Shown here in pieces: positions 51,956 through 59,374 of a stretch of 64,000 nt of DNA. Below the pieces are notes generated by a model. It did no database searches, was not told where the DNA came from, and worked only from the letters and a program-made list of their open reading frames with translations. Origin of the DNA: Gammaproteobacteria bacterium (lineage in GTDB: Bacteria > Pseudomonadota > Gammaproteobacteria > Thiohalobacterales > Thiohalobacteraceae); NCBI GenBank assembly GCA_018819175.1, contig JAHJQQ010000025.1, positions 40,140-104,139 on the forward strand, read 5' to 3'. A program made the position numbers and the translations under genes. How positions within the stretch are numbered: position 1 is the stretch's first letter; every line of letters starts with the position of its first letter.

Positions 51956-53110
51956 CTAGTCGCTTATTTTGTACGCGCTTAACGTACCGCCATTGCCATA
52001 CACGAACAGGGTGTCACCGTTGACAACCAAGGGGGCAAGCACGCCCTTGCTATCAGTACGCTCACGTCCGACGATTTCACCGTTACTGCGTGAAAGCACA
52101 TGCACATATCCTTCAAAGTCGGCTACCGCGACATAGTTACCAATGGCCACGGGCGCGGTCAGCGCACGGCGCTTGAGCTTGTCCTGCTTCCAGATCGAAC
52201 CGCTGTTGTCGCGTTCCAGCGCCCAGACTTCACTGTTTTCGTCGGTCACATAAACATTGCTGAAATCCACGCCCAGTCCCACGGCCGAGGACATATCCCG
52301 CGTCCAGAGTATGCGTCCGGTATTACCCTCCACGGCGGCAAGTTGGCCCTGATAGGTAACGGTGTAGATCGTCCCACCCCAGACCTGCGGCTGCGAATCG
52401 ATATCGACCATACGTTCCAGTTCGGAGCGGCCGCGCGGGACCGCGATGCTGGTTTCCCAACCGACCAGGCCGCGCGCCAGGTCCACAACGGCCAACTTAC
52501 CATTATCGCCCGCAGCAATGACGGCGCCCTGCACCAACATCGGCGAACTGGTACCGCGTAGCGACAATACCGGCACGCTGCGGTCATATACCCAAACCCG
52601 CGCACCGTCGCTCGCCTTCAGTCCTGCGAGTTTGCCATCGACCGACTGAATCACCACGATGCCTTGATCCGCACCCGGGATGGAGAGGATTTCGCTGCTC
52701 ACTTCCGAGCGCCAGACCTCCTGGCCATCGCGCCAGTCCAGTGCAATGACCTGCGCCTCGCTGCTGCCTACCAGCACCAGACCCTCACCGACACCCACGC
52801 CACTGGAAATCTCGATGCCGGTCTTGGTTTCCCAGATCTCCTTGCCGGTCGCTTCGTCATAGGCGGTCACACGGCCTTTGACATCCGCCGCGAACACACG
52901 TCCGCCATCAATGGCGGGACGCAGCTTCAGATATTGTTCATCAATCTTGGCGCCGACATCCTGATGCCAGAGCCGCTGCAATGTTACTTTCGACTGTATC
53001 TCAGTGAGTTCGACAGGCGGTTCAATGTTGTCATCACCACGCAGCCAACTGCATCCGGATAACCAGATACTTGCGGCAACCAGCACGAGCAGCCGATAAC
53101 TCAGGCTCAT
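51956..53110 (-). CDS. bamB: Outer-membrane protein assembly lipoprotein BamB
   Basis: BamB is an eight-bladed propeller lipoprotein of the beta-barrel assembly machinery. The 384-residue product has a lipoprotein signal (ASIWLSGCSW, with the cysteine after LSG) and repeated PQQ-type blades, for example GKEIWETKTGIEISSGVGVG and WRDGQEVWRSEVSSEILS. Length is close to the 392 of E. coli. The start overlaps the yfgM stop by 4 bases, which is a standard coupling. Confidence 0.96.
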   Translation of the reverse strand: MSLSYRLLVLVAASIWLSGCSWLRGDDNIEPPVELTEIQSKVTLQRLWHQDVGAKIDEQYLKLRPAIDGGRVFAADVKGRVTAYDEATGKEIWETKTGIEISSGVGVGEGLVLVGSSEAQVIALDWRDGQEVWRSEVSSEILSIPGADQGIVVIQSVDGKLAGLKASDGARVWVYDRSVPVLSLRGTSSPMLVQGAVIAAGDNGKLAVVDLARGLVGWETSIAVPRGRSELERMVDIDSQPQVWGGTIYTVTYQGQLAAVEGNTGRILWTRDMSSAVGLGVDFSNVYVTDENSEVWALERDNSGSIWKQDKLKRRALTAPVAIGNYVAVADFEGYVHVLSRSNGEIVGRERTDSKGVLAPLVVNGDTLFVYGNGGTLSAYKISD

Positions 53111-53763
53111 GACGCCTCTCCGGCGGCAGTGGCGGCATAACCGACGACATCATCACGCTTAGCCTCTATTAGGGCACGACCCGTTTGAGACGCCGGCAAG
53201 GCCGCCAGCGCACGCTCGTAGGCCGCATGCGCCGCCGTCATATCCCCACGCGTGCGGGCGATGTCACCGCGCAACTCTTCGTAGAGGACGGTGTAGCTTG
53301 GATCATTGATACCCGCGACGAGCTTGTCCGCGGCATCCGCATCCCCCGCGCTCAAGTTCAGCCGGGCCAGTCGCAACCGCGCCGTATGTTTCAGACCATC
53401 AAGCTTGGCATGTTCCAACGCCCATTGCAGATGCGCCTGGGAGGCCGTCACATCATTATCGTCCAAGCGCAGCTTAGCCATCTGCAGCGAGGCCAATACG
53501 GCATACTCGGAACCCGAGAAACCTTTGATCAGTTCATCGTAGACCTTGACGGCGGTTTCGGTCTCCTGCGCGGCGGCCATGGTGAACTGCACGAACAGAT
53601 TGGACGCAGCTTCAGCATTACGTTGACCATATTCCGTCCAGCTCTTGAAACCAAACAGCACGGCCAGACCCAACATCAGGCCCGTCACCAGGGAAAGGCC
53701 GTTCTCGCGAAACCAGCGTTTGATTGACTCAGCCTGTTCTTCGTCGGTCTTGTAAGCGTCCAC
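53107..53763 (-). CDS. yfgM: YfgM family tetratricopeptide protein
   Basis: YfgM is an inner-membrane protein with a periplasmic TPR part, linked to the Sec translocon (via PpiD) and to stress control by RcsB in enterics. The 218-residue product has a basic cytoplasmic start (DEEQAESIKRWFREN), one membrane segment (LSLVTGLMLGLAVLFGFKSW) and TPR repeats (YAVLASLQMAKLRLDDNDVT). It is coupled to bamB by a 4-base overlap and preceded by hisS. Confidence 0.93.
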   Translation of the reverse strand: MDAYKTDEEQAESIKRWFRENGLSLVTGLMLGLAVLFGFKSWTEYGQRNAEAASNLFVQFTMAAAQETETAVKVYDELIKGFSGSEYAVLASLQMAKLRLDDNDVTASQAHLQWALEHAKLDGLKHTARLRLARLNLSAGDADAADKLVAGINDPSYTVLYEELRGDIARTRGDMTAAHAAYERALAALPASQTGRALIEAKRDDVVGYAATAAGEAS

Positions 53764-53833
53764 TCAGACTCACTCCGTTCGTCAGTTGTATTATTCGGGA
53801 AATCTCAGCTGACTGAGCTTCCATCGTTGTATC

Positions 53834-53924
53834 TGTCGGACGCGGCCTTCGGCCTGAATCCGACCTACATCGGGATACGTCGTATCGTAGGTCGGATTCA
53901 GCGGCGATAGCCGCGCGTCCGACA
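53834..53924. repeat. Nested palindromic GTCGGA-type element between hisS and yfgM
   Basis: Outer arms TGTCGGACGCGG (53834-) and CCGCGCGTCCGACA (to 53924) and inner arms GAATCCGACCTAC (53856-53868) and GTAGGTCGGATTC (53887-53899) make one large cruciform-like unit of 91 bases. It looks like a REP/BIME-type dispersed repeat. It sits inside a probable operon, upstream of yfgM. Confidence 0.8.
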
Positions 53925-53949
53925 TTGCTGATGCCTGCTTTACTATTAG

Positions 53950-55233
53950 CTAACGCTGCACCAGCGCACGCAGGCGCTCGATCACGTCCATCTCGGGCAG
54001 AGTCTCCTGCCGGGCATCGCCGCGCAGCGCCTTGATACCCAGGCGCCCGTTGTTCACCTCGTCATCACCGAGGACCAGTGCCCATTCCGCACCACTGCGG
54101 TCGGCGCGTTTGAACTGGCTTTTGAAGCTGCCACCGCCACAGTTTACCTGCAGCCGCAGGCCAGGCACAGCATCGCGCAATCGTTCGCCCAGCACGGCGC
54201 CCTGCTGCTGCGCGGTTTCACCGACCAGCACCAGATAGGCATGGGCTGACTCAAGCTTGGGTTGGACGCCCAGATCGACCAGCAGTGCAATCAATCGCTC
54301 CAGACCCATGGCAAAACCCACGGCCGGGGTGGCGCGACCGCCCAAATATTCCACCAAGCCATCATAACGACCACCGGCACAGACCGTGCCCTGCGCACCG
54401 AGCCGATCAGTTACCCACTCAAACACTGTCTGGCTGTAATAATCCAGCCCACGCACCAATCGCGGGTTGATGCGATAGGCGACACCGGCCGCATCCAGCA
54501 TGGCGCGCAGGCCGGCAAAATGGTCTTGCGAGGCCTGATCCAGATGATCGGCGAGCTTGGGCGCGGCTTCGATCAGTGCCTGCATGTCCGGGGTCTTGCT
54601 GTCGAGGATGCGCAGCGGGTTGCTGTGCAGACGACGCCGACTGTCCTCGTCGAGCAGCTCCAGATGCGCACTGAAATACGTCACTAGGATATCGCGATAG
54701 GCCGCCCGCGCGGCGCTGGTGCCGAGTGAATTGATTTCCAGACGCACATCACTCAGACCCAGTTCCCGCCATAGCCTTGCTGTCAGCAGGATAAGTTCCG
54801 CATCGATATCCGGCCCCTGCATGCCGAAGGCCTCGACACCGATCTGATGGAATTGCCGATAACGCCCCTTCTGCGGGCGTTCGTGACGGAACATCGGCCC
54901 CAGATACCAGAGCCGCTGCACTTGATTGTGCAGCAAGCCATGTTCGACACAGGCGCGCACACAGCTGGCGGTGCCCTCCGGACGCAGGGTCAGGCTGTCA
55001 CCGTTGCGGTCTTCGAAGCTGTACATCTCCTTCTCGACGATGTCGGTGACTTCGCCGATGGAGCGTTTGAACAATTCGGTTTTTTCCAGCACCGGCATGC
55101 GAATTTCGCTATAGCCATAAGCGGCCAGCAAGTCGCGCACACGCGCCTCGACCTGCTGCCACACGCCAGTGTCCGCGGGCAGGATGTCATTCATACCCCG
55201 GATGGCCTGCAAACTCTTCATGGACTGCGACAT
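53950..55233 (-). CDS. hisS: Histidyl-tRNA synthetase
   Basis: HisRS charges tRNA-His. The 427-residue class II synthetase starts with the typical IRGMNDILPADTGVWQ. Motif 2 is in YLGPMFRHERPQKGRYRQFHQ-like sequence (PMFRHERPQKGR), the histidine-binding loops are LVRGLDYYSQTVFEW (HisA-like) and CAGGRYDGL, and motif 3 is GFAMGLERL. The anticodon-binding domain is C-terminal. Length matches the E. coli enzyme. Unlike most gammaproteobacteria, ispG does not separate it from rodZ. Confidence 0.98.
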   Translation of the reverse strand: MSQSMKSLQAIRGMNDILPADTGVWQQVEARVRDLLAAYGYSEIRMPVLEKTELFKRSIGEVTDIVEKEMYSFEDRNGDSLTLRPEGTASCVRACVEHGLLHNQVQRLWYLGPMFRHERPQKGRYRQFHQIGVEAFGMQGPDIDAELILLTARLWRELGLSDVRLEINSLGTSAARAAYRDILVTYFSAHLELLDEDSRRRLHSNPLRILDSKTPDMQALIEAAPKLADHLDQASQDHFAGLRAMLDAAGVAYRINPRLVRGLDYYSQTVFEWVTDRLGAQGTVCAGGRYDGLVEYLGGRATPAVGFAMGLERLIALLVDLGVQPKLESAHAYLVLVGETAQQQGAVLGERLRDAVPGLRLQVNCGGGSFKSQFKRADRSGAEWALVLGDDEVNNGRLGIKALRGDARQETLPEMDVIERLRALVQR

Positions 55234-55282
55234 AGCGACCTGTTTTTGCTATGGGTGAAAGACCGACCCGTTGTGGTTCCTG

Positions 55283-56227
55283 CTAAGGCTGCACAGGCAC
55301 CGTGAAGCGCGCGATGTTGCCGTTGGTGAACTGCGCATAATCGAACATCTCACCATTAACCTTCAGCGTTACCGCGGAGGCATTGCCGAACAACACGGAA
55401 ATTGGCGCCTGTCCGGTGACACTGCGCTGCTCACCTTTGCGCAGCAGGCCAAACACCAGCTTGCTACGATCCGCCGCGCGAATCTCCACCCAGCTGTCTG
55501 AAATGAAATTGATATCCAGTTGCACCTGATCCGGCGGCAACACAGGTGCGACCGCGACAACCTCGGTATCAGCCGCGCTGGGCACGCCGAAATCAATATC
55601 GCTGGGCGTAGTAGGTTCGATTTCCTCGATCGCCGGCGATTGCAGATCATCGACCGCACTCGGCGTTGGTTCGGGTAGCGCAAGTGACAGATTGTCCGTT
55701 GCCGGCATGCTCTGTGGCAGCTCATCGGTCACCGCTTCTCCTGTGGGCACAGGGAGCGCCAGACCCGTCGCCGGTGCAGACTCCGTCGTATCACCCGAGG
55801 TCAATCTGTCCAGTATCTGCGGGCCTATCTCCATCGCCAACAGGACCAGTCCAATCAACACCACGCCACTCAGCAAACCACGCCAAGGAATGGATGGAAT
55901 GAGAAATGCCGGCCGCATAGGTCTATGTGCCATACTCACCGCGCGCGGCGCCGGTTCCTGCGGTGCCAGTGCTTGATAAGCGGCGAGTACGTCGTCCTCG
56001 CGCACATCCACCAGCCGCGCATAACCGCGCAGATAACCACGCACGAAGATCGGCGCAGGCAATTTGCTCAGATCACCGTTCTCCAACGCTTCGACGGTGC
56101 GCAGGTCCAGGTTCAGCTGAGTGGCAATCGCTGCGATCGAAAGATTTTTGCCTTGACGCGCGTGCTTGAGGATGTCTCCAGGCGCACGCTGTGTGACTCT
56201 GGGTTCAGTTTCCGGTATTTCGGTCAT
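55283..56227 (-). CDS. rodZ: Cell-shape protein RodZ
   Basis: RodZ links MreB filaments to the membrane and wall synthesis. The 314-residue protein has an N-terminal helix-turn-helix (ILKHARQGKNLSIAAIATQL, NLDLRTVEALENGDLSKLPA), one membrane segment near residue 115 (LLSGVVLIGLVLLAMEIG), a proline/threonine-rich periplasmic linker of about 100 residues and the C-terminal DUF4115 beta domain (SWVEIRAADRSKLVFGLLRK). Order and length are as expected. Confidence 0.96.
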   Translation of the reverse strand: MTEIPETEPRVTQRAPGDILKHARQGKNLSIAAIATQLNLDLRTVEALENGDLSKLPAPIFVRGYLRGYARLVDVREDDVLAAYQALAPQEPAPRAVSMAHRPMRPAFLIPSIPWRGLLSGVVLIGLVLLAMEIGPQILDRLTSGDTTESAPATGLALPVPTGEAVTDELPQSMPATDNLSLALPEPTPSAVDDLQSPAIEEIEPTTPSDIDFGVPSAADTEVVAVAPVLPPDQVQLDINFISDSWVEIRAADRSKLVFGLLRKGEQRSVTGQAPISVLFGNASAVTLKVNGEMFDYAQFTNGNIARFTVPVQP

Positions 56228-56234
56228 CCAGCCA

Positions 56235-56978
56235 TTACTCTTGCAACAGTTTGGCCTGCGGCGAATCGGGGAACCCGTTCTTCAGCAGCATGGAATAGCT
56301 CGCTACGGCATTTTTATCACCGAGCACACGTTCGGTCTGAATACCCAACCAGAGCGTTTCCGCATTCGGGCGAATAACTGCGTGCAGTCTCTGAAGATAG
56401 GCGCGCGCGCTCAGATAATTTTCCTGCGCGACACCCAGTCGTGCCATCTGCAGCAGCGCCGAGGGGTAACTCGGATTACGCTTCAGAGCCATACGCCAGT
56501 ATTCTTCGGCCTTGACCTTATTACCGCTGGTATAGGCACAGGTACCGGCGTTGGTATATGACAGCTCCGGTGTTTCGTAAAGCGGATTGGCCGCGGCTTT
56601 CAGATAATGTTCTTCGGCATCATCCCAGCGTTTCGCCTTGCACAGGAAACTGCCGTAGTTGTTATGCGCCTGGGATTCTTTGGGATCGAGTGATAACGCG
56701 CGTCGGTAATGCGTGTCGGCCTTGTCATCTTCACCCAGATTCTCATATAGCACAGCAATAGTGTTATGCGCCTCAGGCAGATCGGGATCCTGCTCCAGCG
56801 CCTTCTGCAGTACTTCCAAGGCAACCGCCTTTTGGCCTTCACGCATATACAGTGTCGCCAGCTCTACATTATCCTGGGCCGCACGCTTGGCGGATGTATC
56901 TGAACGGATATTAGTCTGATTACACCCGCTCAGGGCCAGCACTATCATCAGCGCACCACTCAATCCGTGTAATTTCAT
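56235..56978 (-). CDS. pilW: Type IV pilus biogenesis lipoprotein PilW/PilF
   Basis: PilF/PilW is the outer-membrane TPR lipoprotein that helps the PilQ secretin localise and assemble. The 247-residue product has a lipoprotein signal (IVLALSGCNQTN) and about six TPR units (AVALEVLQKALEQDPDLPEA; DKADTHYRRALSLDPKESQA). Its position between rlmN and rodZ is the standard one in pilus-bearing gammaproteobacteria. Its start overlaps rlmN's stop by 4 bases. No other pil gene is in the window. Confidence 0.94.
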   Translation of the reverse strand: MKLHGLSGALMIVLALSGCNQTNIRSDTSAKRAAQDNVELATLYMREGQKAVALEVLQKALEQDPDLPEAHNTIAVLYENLGEDDKADTHYRRALSLDPKESQAHNNYGSFLCKAKRWDDAEEHYLKAAANPLYETPELSYTNAGTCAYTSGNKVKAEEYWRMALKRNPSYPSALLQMARLGVAQENYLSARAYLQRLHAVIRPNAETLWLGIQTERVLGDKNAVASYSMLLKNGFPDSPQAKLLQE

Positions 56979-58096
56979 GAAGCCACATCCTGTACGTTCA
57001 CTGCGATATTGCGCAGCCGCCGCTTGGTGCGATCCTGGAACTGCCCGGCCAATTGGCCGCAGGCAGCGTCGATATCCTCACCTCGGGTCCTGCGGGTAAT
57101 CGTTACCAAGCCGGCATCAACGATGATCTGCTGAAAACGCGCAATTCGTTCTGCACTGCTGCGCTGATAACGCGTGCTTGGAAAGGGATTGAAAGGAATC
57201 AGATTAACCTTGGCCGGTACGTTGCGCAGTAGCTTGGCAAGCGCGCGGGCCTGATCGTCACTGTCGTTGACGCCGTCCAGCATGACGTATTCGAAGGTCA
57301 CGCGCCGGCGCGTGTCATCGCCGATATAGCGACGACAGGCATCCATCAGTTCCTGGATAGGATATTTGCGGTTGATCGGCACCAGCACGTCACGCAGGGC
57401 ATCGTCCGGCGCATGCAGCGACACGGCCAGCGCCACATCGCAGGCCTCGCGTAAACGATCCATTTCCGGTATCAGTCCCGAGGTACTGAGTGTCACGCGC
57501 CGCTTGGACAGACCAAAGGCCAGATCATCCAGCATCAGACGCATGGCCGCGGTGACATTGTCGAAGTTCAGCATCGGCTCGCCCATGCCCATCATGACGA
57601 CATTACTGATGGCACGACCGTTCTCATGACAGCTGATGCCATCGGCCTGCAGGAGTCGACTGGCCAGCAACACCTGGCCGATGATCTCGCCGGTACTCAG
57701 ATTGCGGTTGAAGCCTTGTTGCGCGGTCGAACAAAAGGTGCAGTTCAAGCCACAGCCTACCTGCGAAGACACACACAGCGTGGCACGATCACGTTCGGGA
57801 ATATAGACAGCCTCGATGCAGTTACCGTCGGCTAATTGCATTAACCACTTGCGCGAGCCATCGTCGGATTTCTGATCCAGTGCGACCTCGGGCAGGCGTA
57901 TCTCGGCGGTTTCCAGCAGGCGTGCCCGCAACGCCTTGCTGAGATCGCTCATGGCGTCGAAATCATCGACCGTGCGCTGATAGACCCATTGCAGAATCTG
58001 CCGCGCACGGAATGGCTTCTCGCCCAGGTCGGCGAAGAAGTTTTCCAGTCCCTGGCGATCGAAATCCAGCAGATTGATCTTGGTGTTGTCAGACAT
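56975..58096 (-). CDS. rlmN: Dual-specificity rRNA/tRNA methyltransferase RlmN
   Basis: RlmN is a radical SAM enzyme that puts a C2 methyl on A2503 of 23S rRNA and A37 of some tRNAs. The 373-residue product has the [4Fe-4S] motif CxxxCxxC in GLNCTFCSTAQQGFNRN (first Cys in QVGCGLNC), the SAM loop VVMMGMGEPML and the resolving Cys near the C-terminus (GEDIDAACGQL). Start 58096 (MSDNTKINLLDFDRQ) is chosen. A 26-codon extension would be read from the REP-like repeat upstream (SPLSPALSHEGRG), a typical annotation error. Confidence 0.97.
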   Translation of the reverse strand: MSDNTKINLLDFDRQGLENFFADLGEKPFRARQILQWVYQRTVDDFDAMSDLSKALRARLLETAEIRLPEVALDQKSDDGSRKWLMQLADGNCIEAVYIPERDRATLCVSSQVGCGLNCTFCSTAQQGFNRNLSTGEIIGQVLLASRLLQADGISCHENGRAISNVVMMGMGEPMLNFDNVTAAMRLMLDDLAFGLSKRRVTLSTSGLIPEMDRLREACDVALAVSLHAPDDALRDVLVPINRKYPIQELMDACRRYIGDDTRRRVTFEYVMLDGVNDSDDQARALAKLLRNVPAKVNLIPFNPFPSTRYQRSSAERIARFQQIIVDAGLVTITRRTRGEDIDAACGQLAGQFQDRTKRRLRNIAVNVQDVAS

Positions 58097-58118
58097 AACC
58101 AATTCTCTTCTCACATAC

Positions 58119-58210
58119 TCCCCTCTCCCCTCGTGGGAGAGGGCTGGGGAGAGGGGGCTCATGAACAGCTCCACCCTCTCCCTGCCCCTCTCCCATCAAG
58201 GGAGAGGGGA
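58119..58210. repeat. CCCTCTCCC-type palindromic repeat before rlmN
   Basis: A 92-base unit with repeated CCCTCTCC/GGAGAGGG arms folds on itself twice (58119-58158 and 58170-58210). This type is spread through many bacterial genomes. It lies between ndk and rlmN, on the transcript of both if they are co-transcribed. Confidence 0.8.
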
Positions 58211-58228
58211 CGAATCTTTCAACATCAC

Positions 58229-58660
58229 TCAACGCGTACGCGGACAAATCTCATTGTCTTTGAAGAAATAGGCAATCTCCGCCTTGGCGGTATCCGGACC
58301 ATCGGAGCCGTGCACGGCATTCTCATCGACGGTCTTCGCGAAGTCGGCGCGGATGGTCCCCGGCGCGGCATCCTTCGGATTGGTCGCGCCCATGATCTCA
58401 CGATGCCTGGCAATGGCGTTCTCGCCTTCCAGAACCTGCACCATCACCGGACCGGAGGTCATGAAGGCAACCAGGTCGTTATAGAACGGGCGCGCTTTGT
58501 GCACCGCATAGAATCCACCGGCCTGCTCTTGAGTCAAGTGCATCATCTTGGCGGCAACGATCTTCAGGCCGCCCTTCTCGAAACGGGCATAAATCTCGCC
58601 AATCACATTCTTGGCGACAGCATCGGGTTTGATAATGGAAATGGTACGTTCAACAGCCAT
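58229..58660 (-). CDS. ndk: Nucleoside diphosphate kinase
   Basis: Ndk moves the terminal phosphate from ATP to other (d)NDPs. The 143-residue product matches the family: AVERTISIIKPDAVAKNVIG at the start, the active-site His in ENAVHGSDGPDTA and the nucleotide-binding HYAVHKARPFYNDL-type stretch (YAVHKARPFYNDL). Length equals E. coli's. The isc operon ends upstream and rlmN follows, as in related genomes. Confidence 0.98.
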   Translation of the reverse strand: MAVERTISIIKPDAVAKNVIGEIYARFEKGGLKIVAAKMMHLTQEQAGGFYAVHKARPFYNDLVAFMTSGPVMVQVLEGENAIARHREIMGATNPKDAAPGTIRADFAKTVDENAVHGSDGPDTAKAEIAYFFKDNEICPRTR

Positions 58661-58696
58661 GAAAAAACCCCGGGGAATTTCGGATGAGAATAATAT

Positions 58697-58720
58697 AAAC
58701 CCGCGGATAGCCGCGGGTTT
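58697..58720 (-). terminator. Hairpin between iscX and ndk
   Basis: Perfect 10-base arms AAACCCGCGG (58697-58706) and CCGCGGGTTT (58711-58720) with a 4-base loop. It lies after iscX and before ndk. On the minus strand it is followed by AT-rich sequence, not a pure T-run. It likely marks the end of the isc transcript. Confidence 0.7.
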
Positions 58721-58821
58721 GATGTTCAGATTTCAGACTGCGGTAGTGTACCGCCGGGGGCAATCCCGGGCAATTGCCGGGGGTTCGATAGAACCACACT
58801 CACCCCGGCAGGACGACAGGA

Positions 58822-59016
58822 TCATTCGCGTTCCTCGATCCAGGCCGCCTGAATGGCCTCCAGGATCTTCTCGCCGCTATGGCCCGGATCGTCGTCGAAT
58901 TCGTCCAGGGCCAGGACCCAATTACGCAGATCCACGAAATTGACCCGTTGCGGGTCGACATCGGGATGCGCCTCATCCAGGGCAATCGCAATATCAAGAA
59001 TATCGGTCCATTTCAT
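58822..59016 (-). CDS. iscX: Fe-S assembly protein IscX
   Basis: IscX is a small acidic protein that binds IscS and slows or tunes cluster assembly. The 64 residues match the family: MKWTDILDIAIALDEAHPDV, then RVNFVDLRNWVLALDEF and the acidic end EKILEAIQAAWIEERE. Length is normal (66 in E. coli). It follows fdx by two bases at the end of the isc operon. Confidence 0.96.
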   Translation of the reverse strand: MKWTDILDIAIALDEAHPDVDPQRVNFVDLRNWVLALDEFDDDPGHSGEKILEAIQAAWIEERE

Positions 59017-59018
59017 GG

Positions 59019-59357
59019 CTAATGATGCTCGCTGACCATATTGATCGTGTATTTGGGAATCTCCACGACCAGATCGGTGCTCCCGACCACAGTCTGGCAG
59101 CTCAGCCGGGAATCGGGGTCCAGTCCCCAGGCCTTGTCCAGCAGATCCTCTTCGGTCTCTTCCGGCTCATTGATCGATTCCGCACCCTCACGGATATACA
59201 CATGACAGGTGGTGCAGGCGCAGGACTTTTCACAGGCATGTTCGATGTCGATGCCGTTCTTCAGCGCCGCGTCACAAATGGTAATACCGGGCTCCACCTC
59301 AATGACCGCTCCTTCCGGGCAGATCTCTTCATGGGGCAGAAAAATTATCTGGGTCAT
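59019..59357 (-). CDS. fdx: ISC-type [2Fe-2S] ferredoxin
   Basis: Fdx supplies electrons to the ISC machinery. The 112-residue product carries the cluster ligands in CEKSCACTTCHVYI (CxxxxxCxxC with a later Cys in RLSCQTVVG), plus the conserved start TQIIFLPHEEICPEG. Length fits. It follows hscA closely and precedes iscX by two bases. Confidence 0.97.
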   Translation of the reverse strand: MTQIIFLPHEEICPEGAVIEVEPGITICDAALKNGIDIEHACEKSCACTTCHVYIREGAESINEPEETEEDLLDKAWGLDPDSRLSCQTVVGSTDLVVEIPKYTINMVSEHH

Positions 59358-59374
59358 ATGGCTCTCATATTCAG

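Noticed and set aside
58119..58210. A CRISPR-like repeat
   Set aside because: The units are inverted, not regularly spaced direct repeats with unique spacers, and no cas gene is near.
58700..58800. A tRNA-like hairpin region with GGGGGTTCGATAG
   Set aside because: No cloverleaf with acceptor and anticodon arms could be formed around it.
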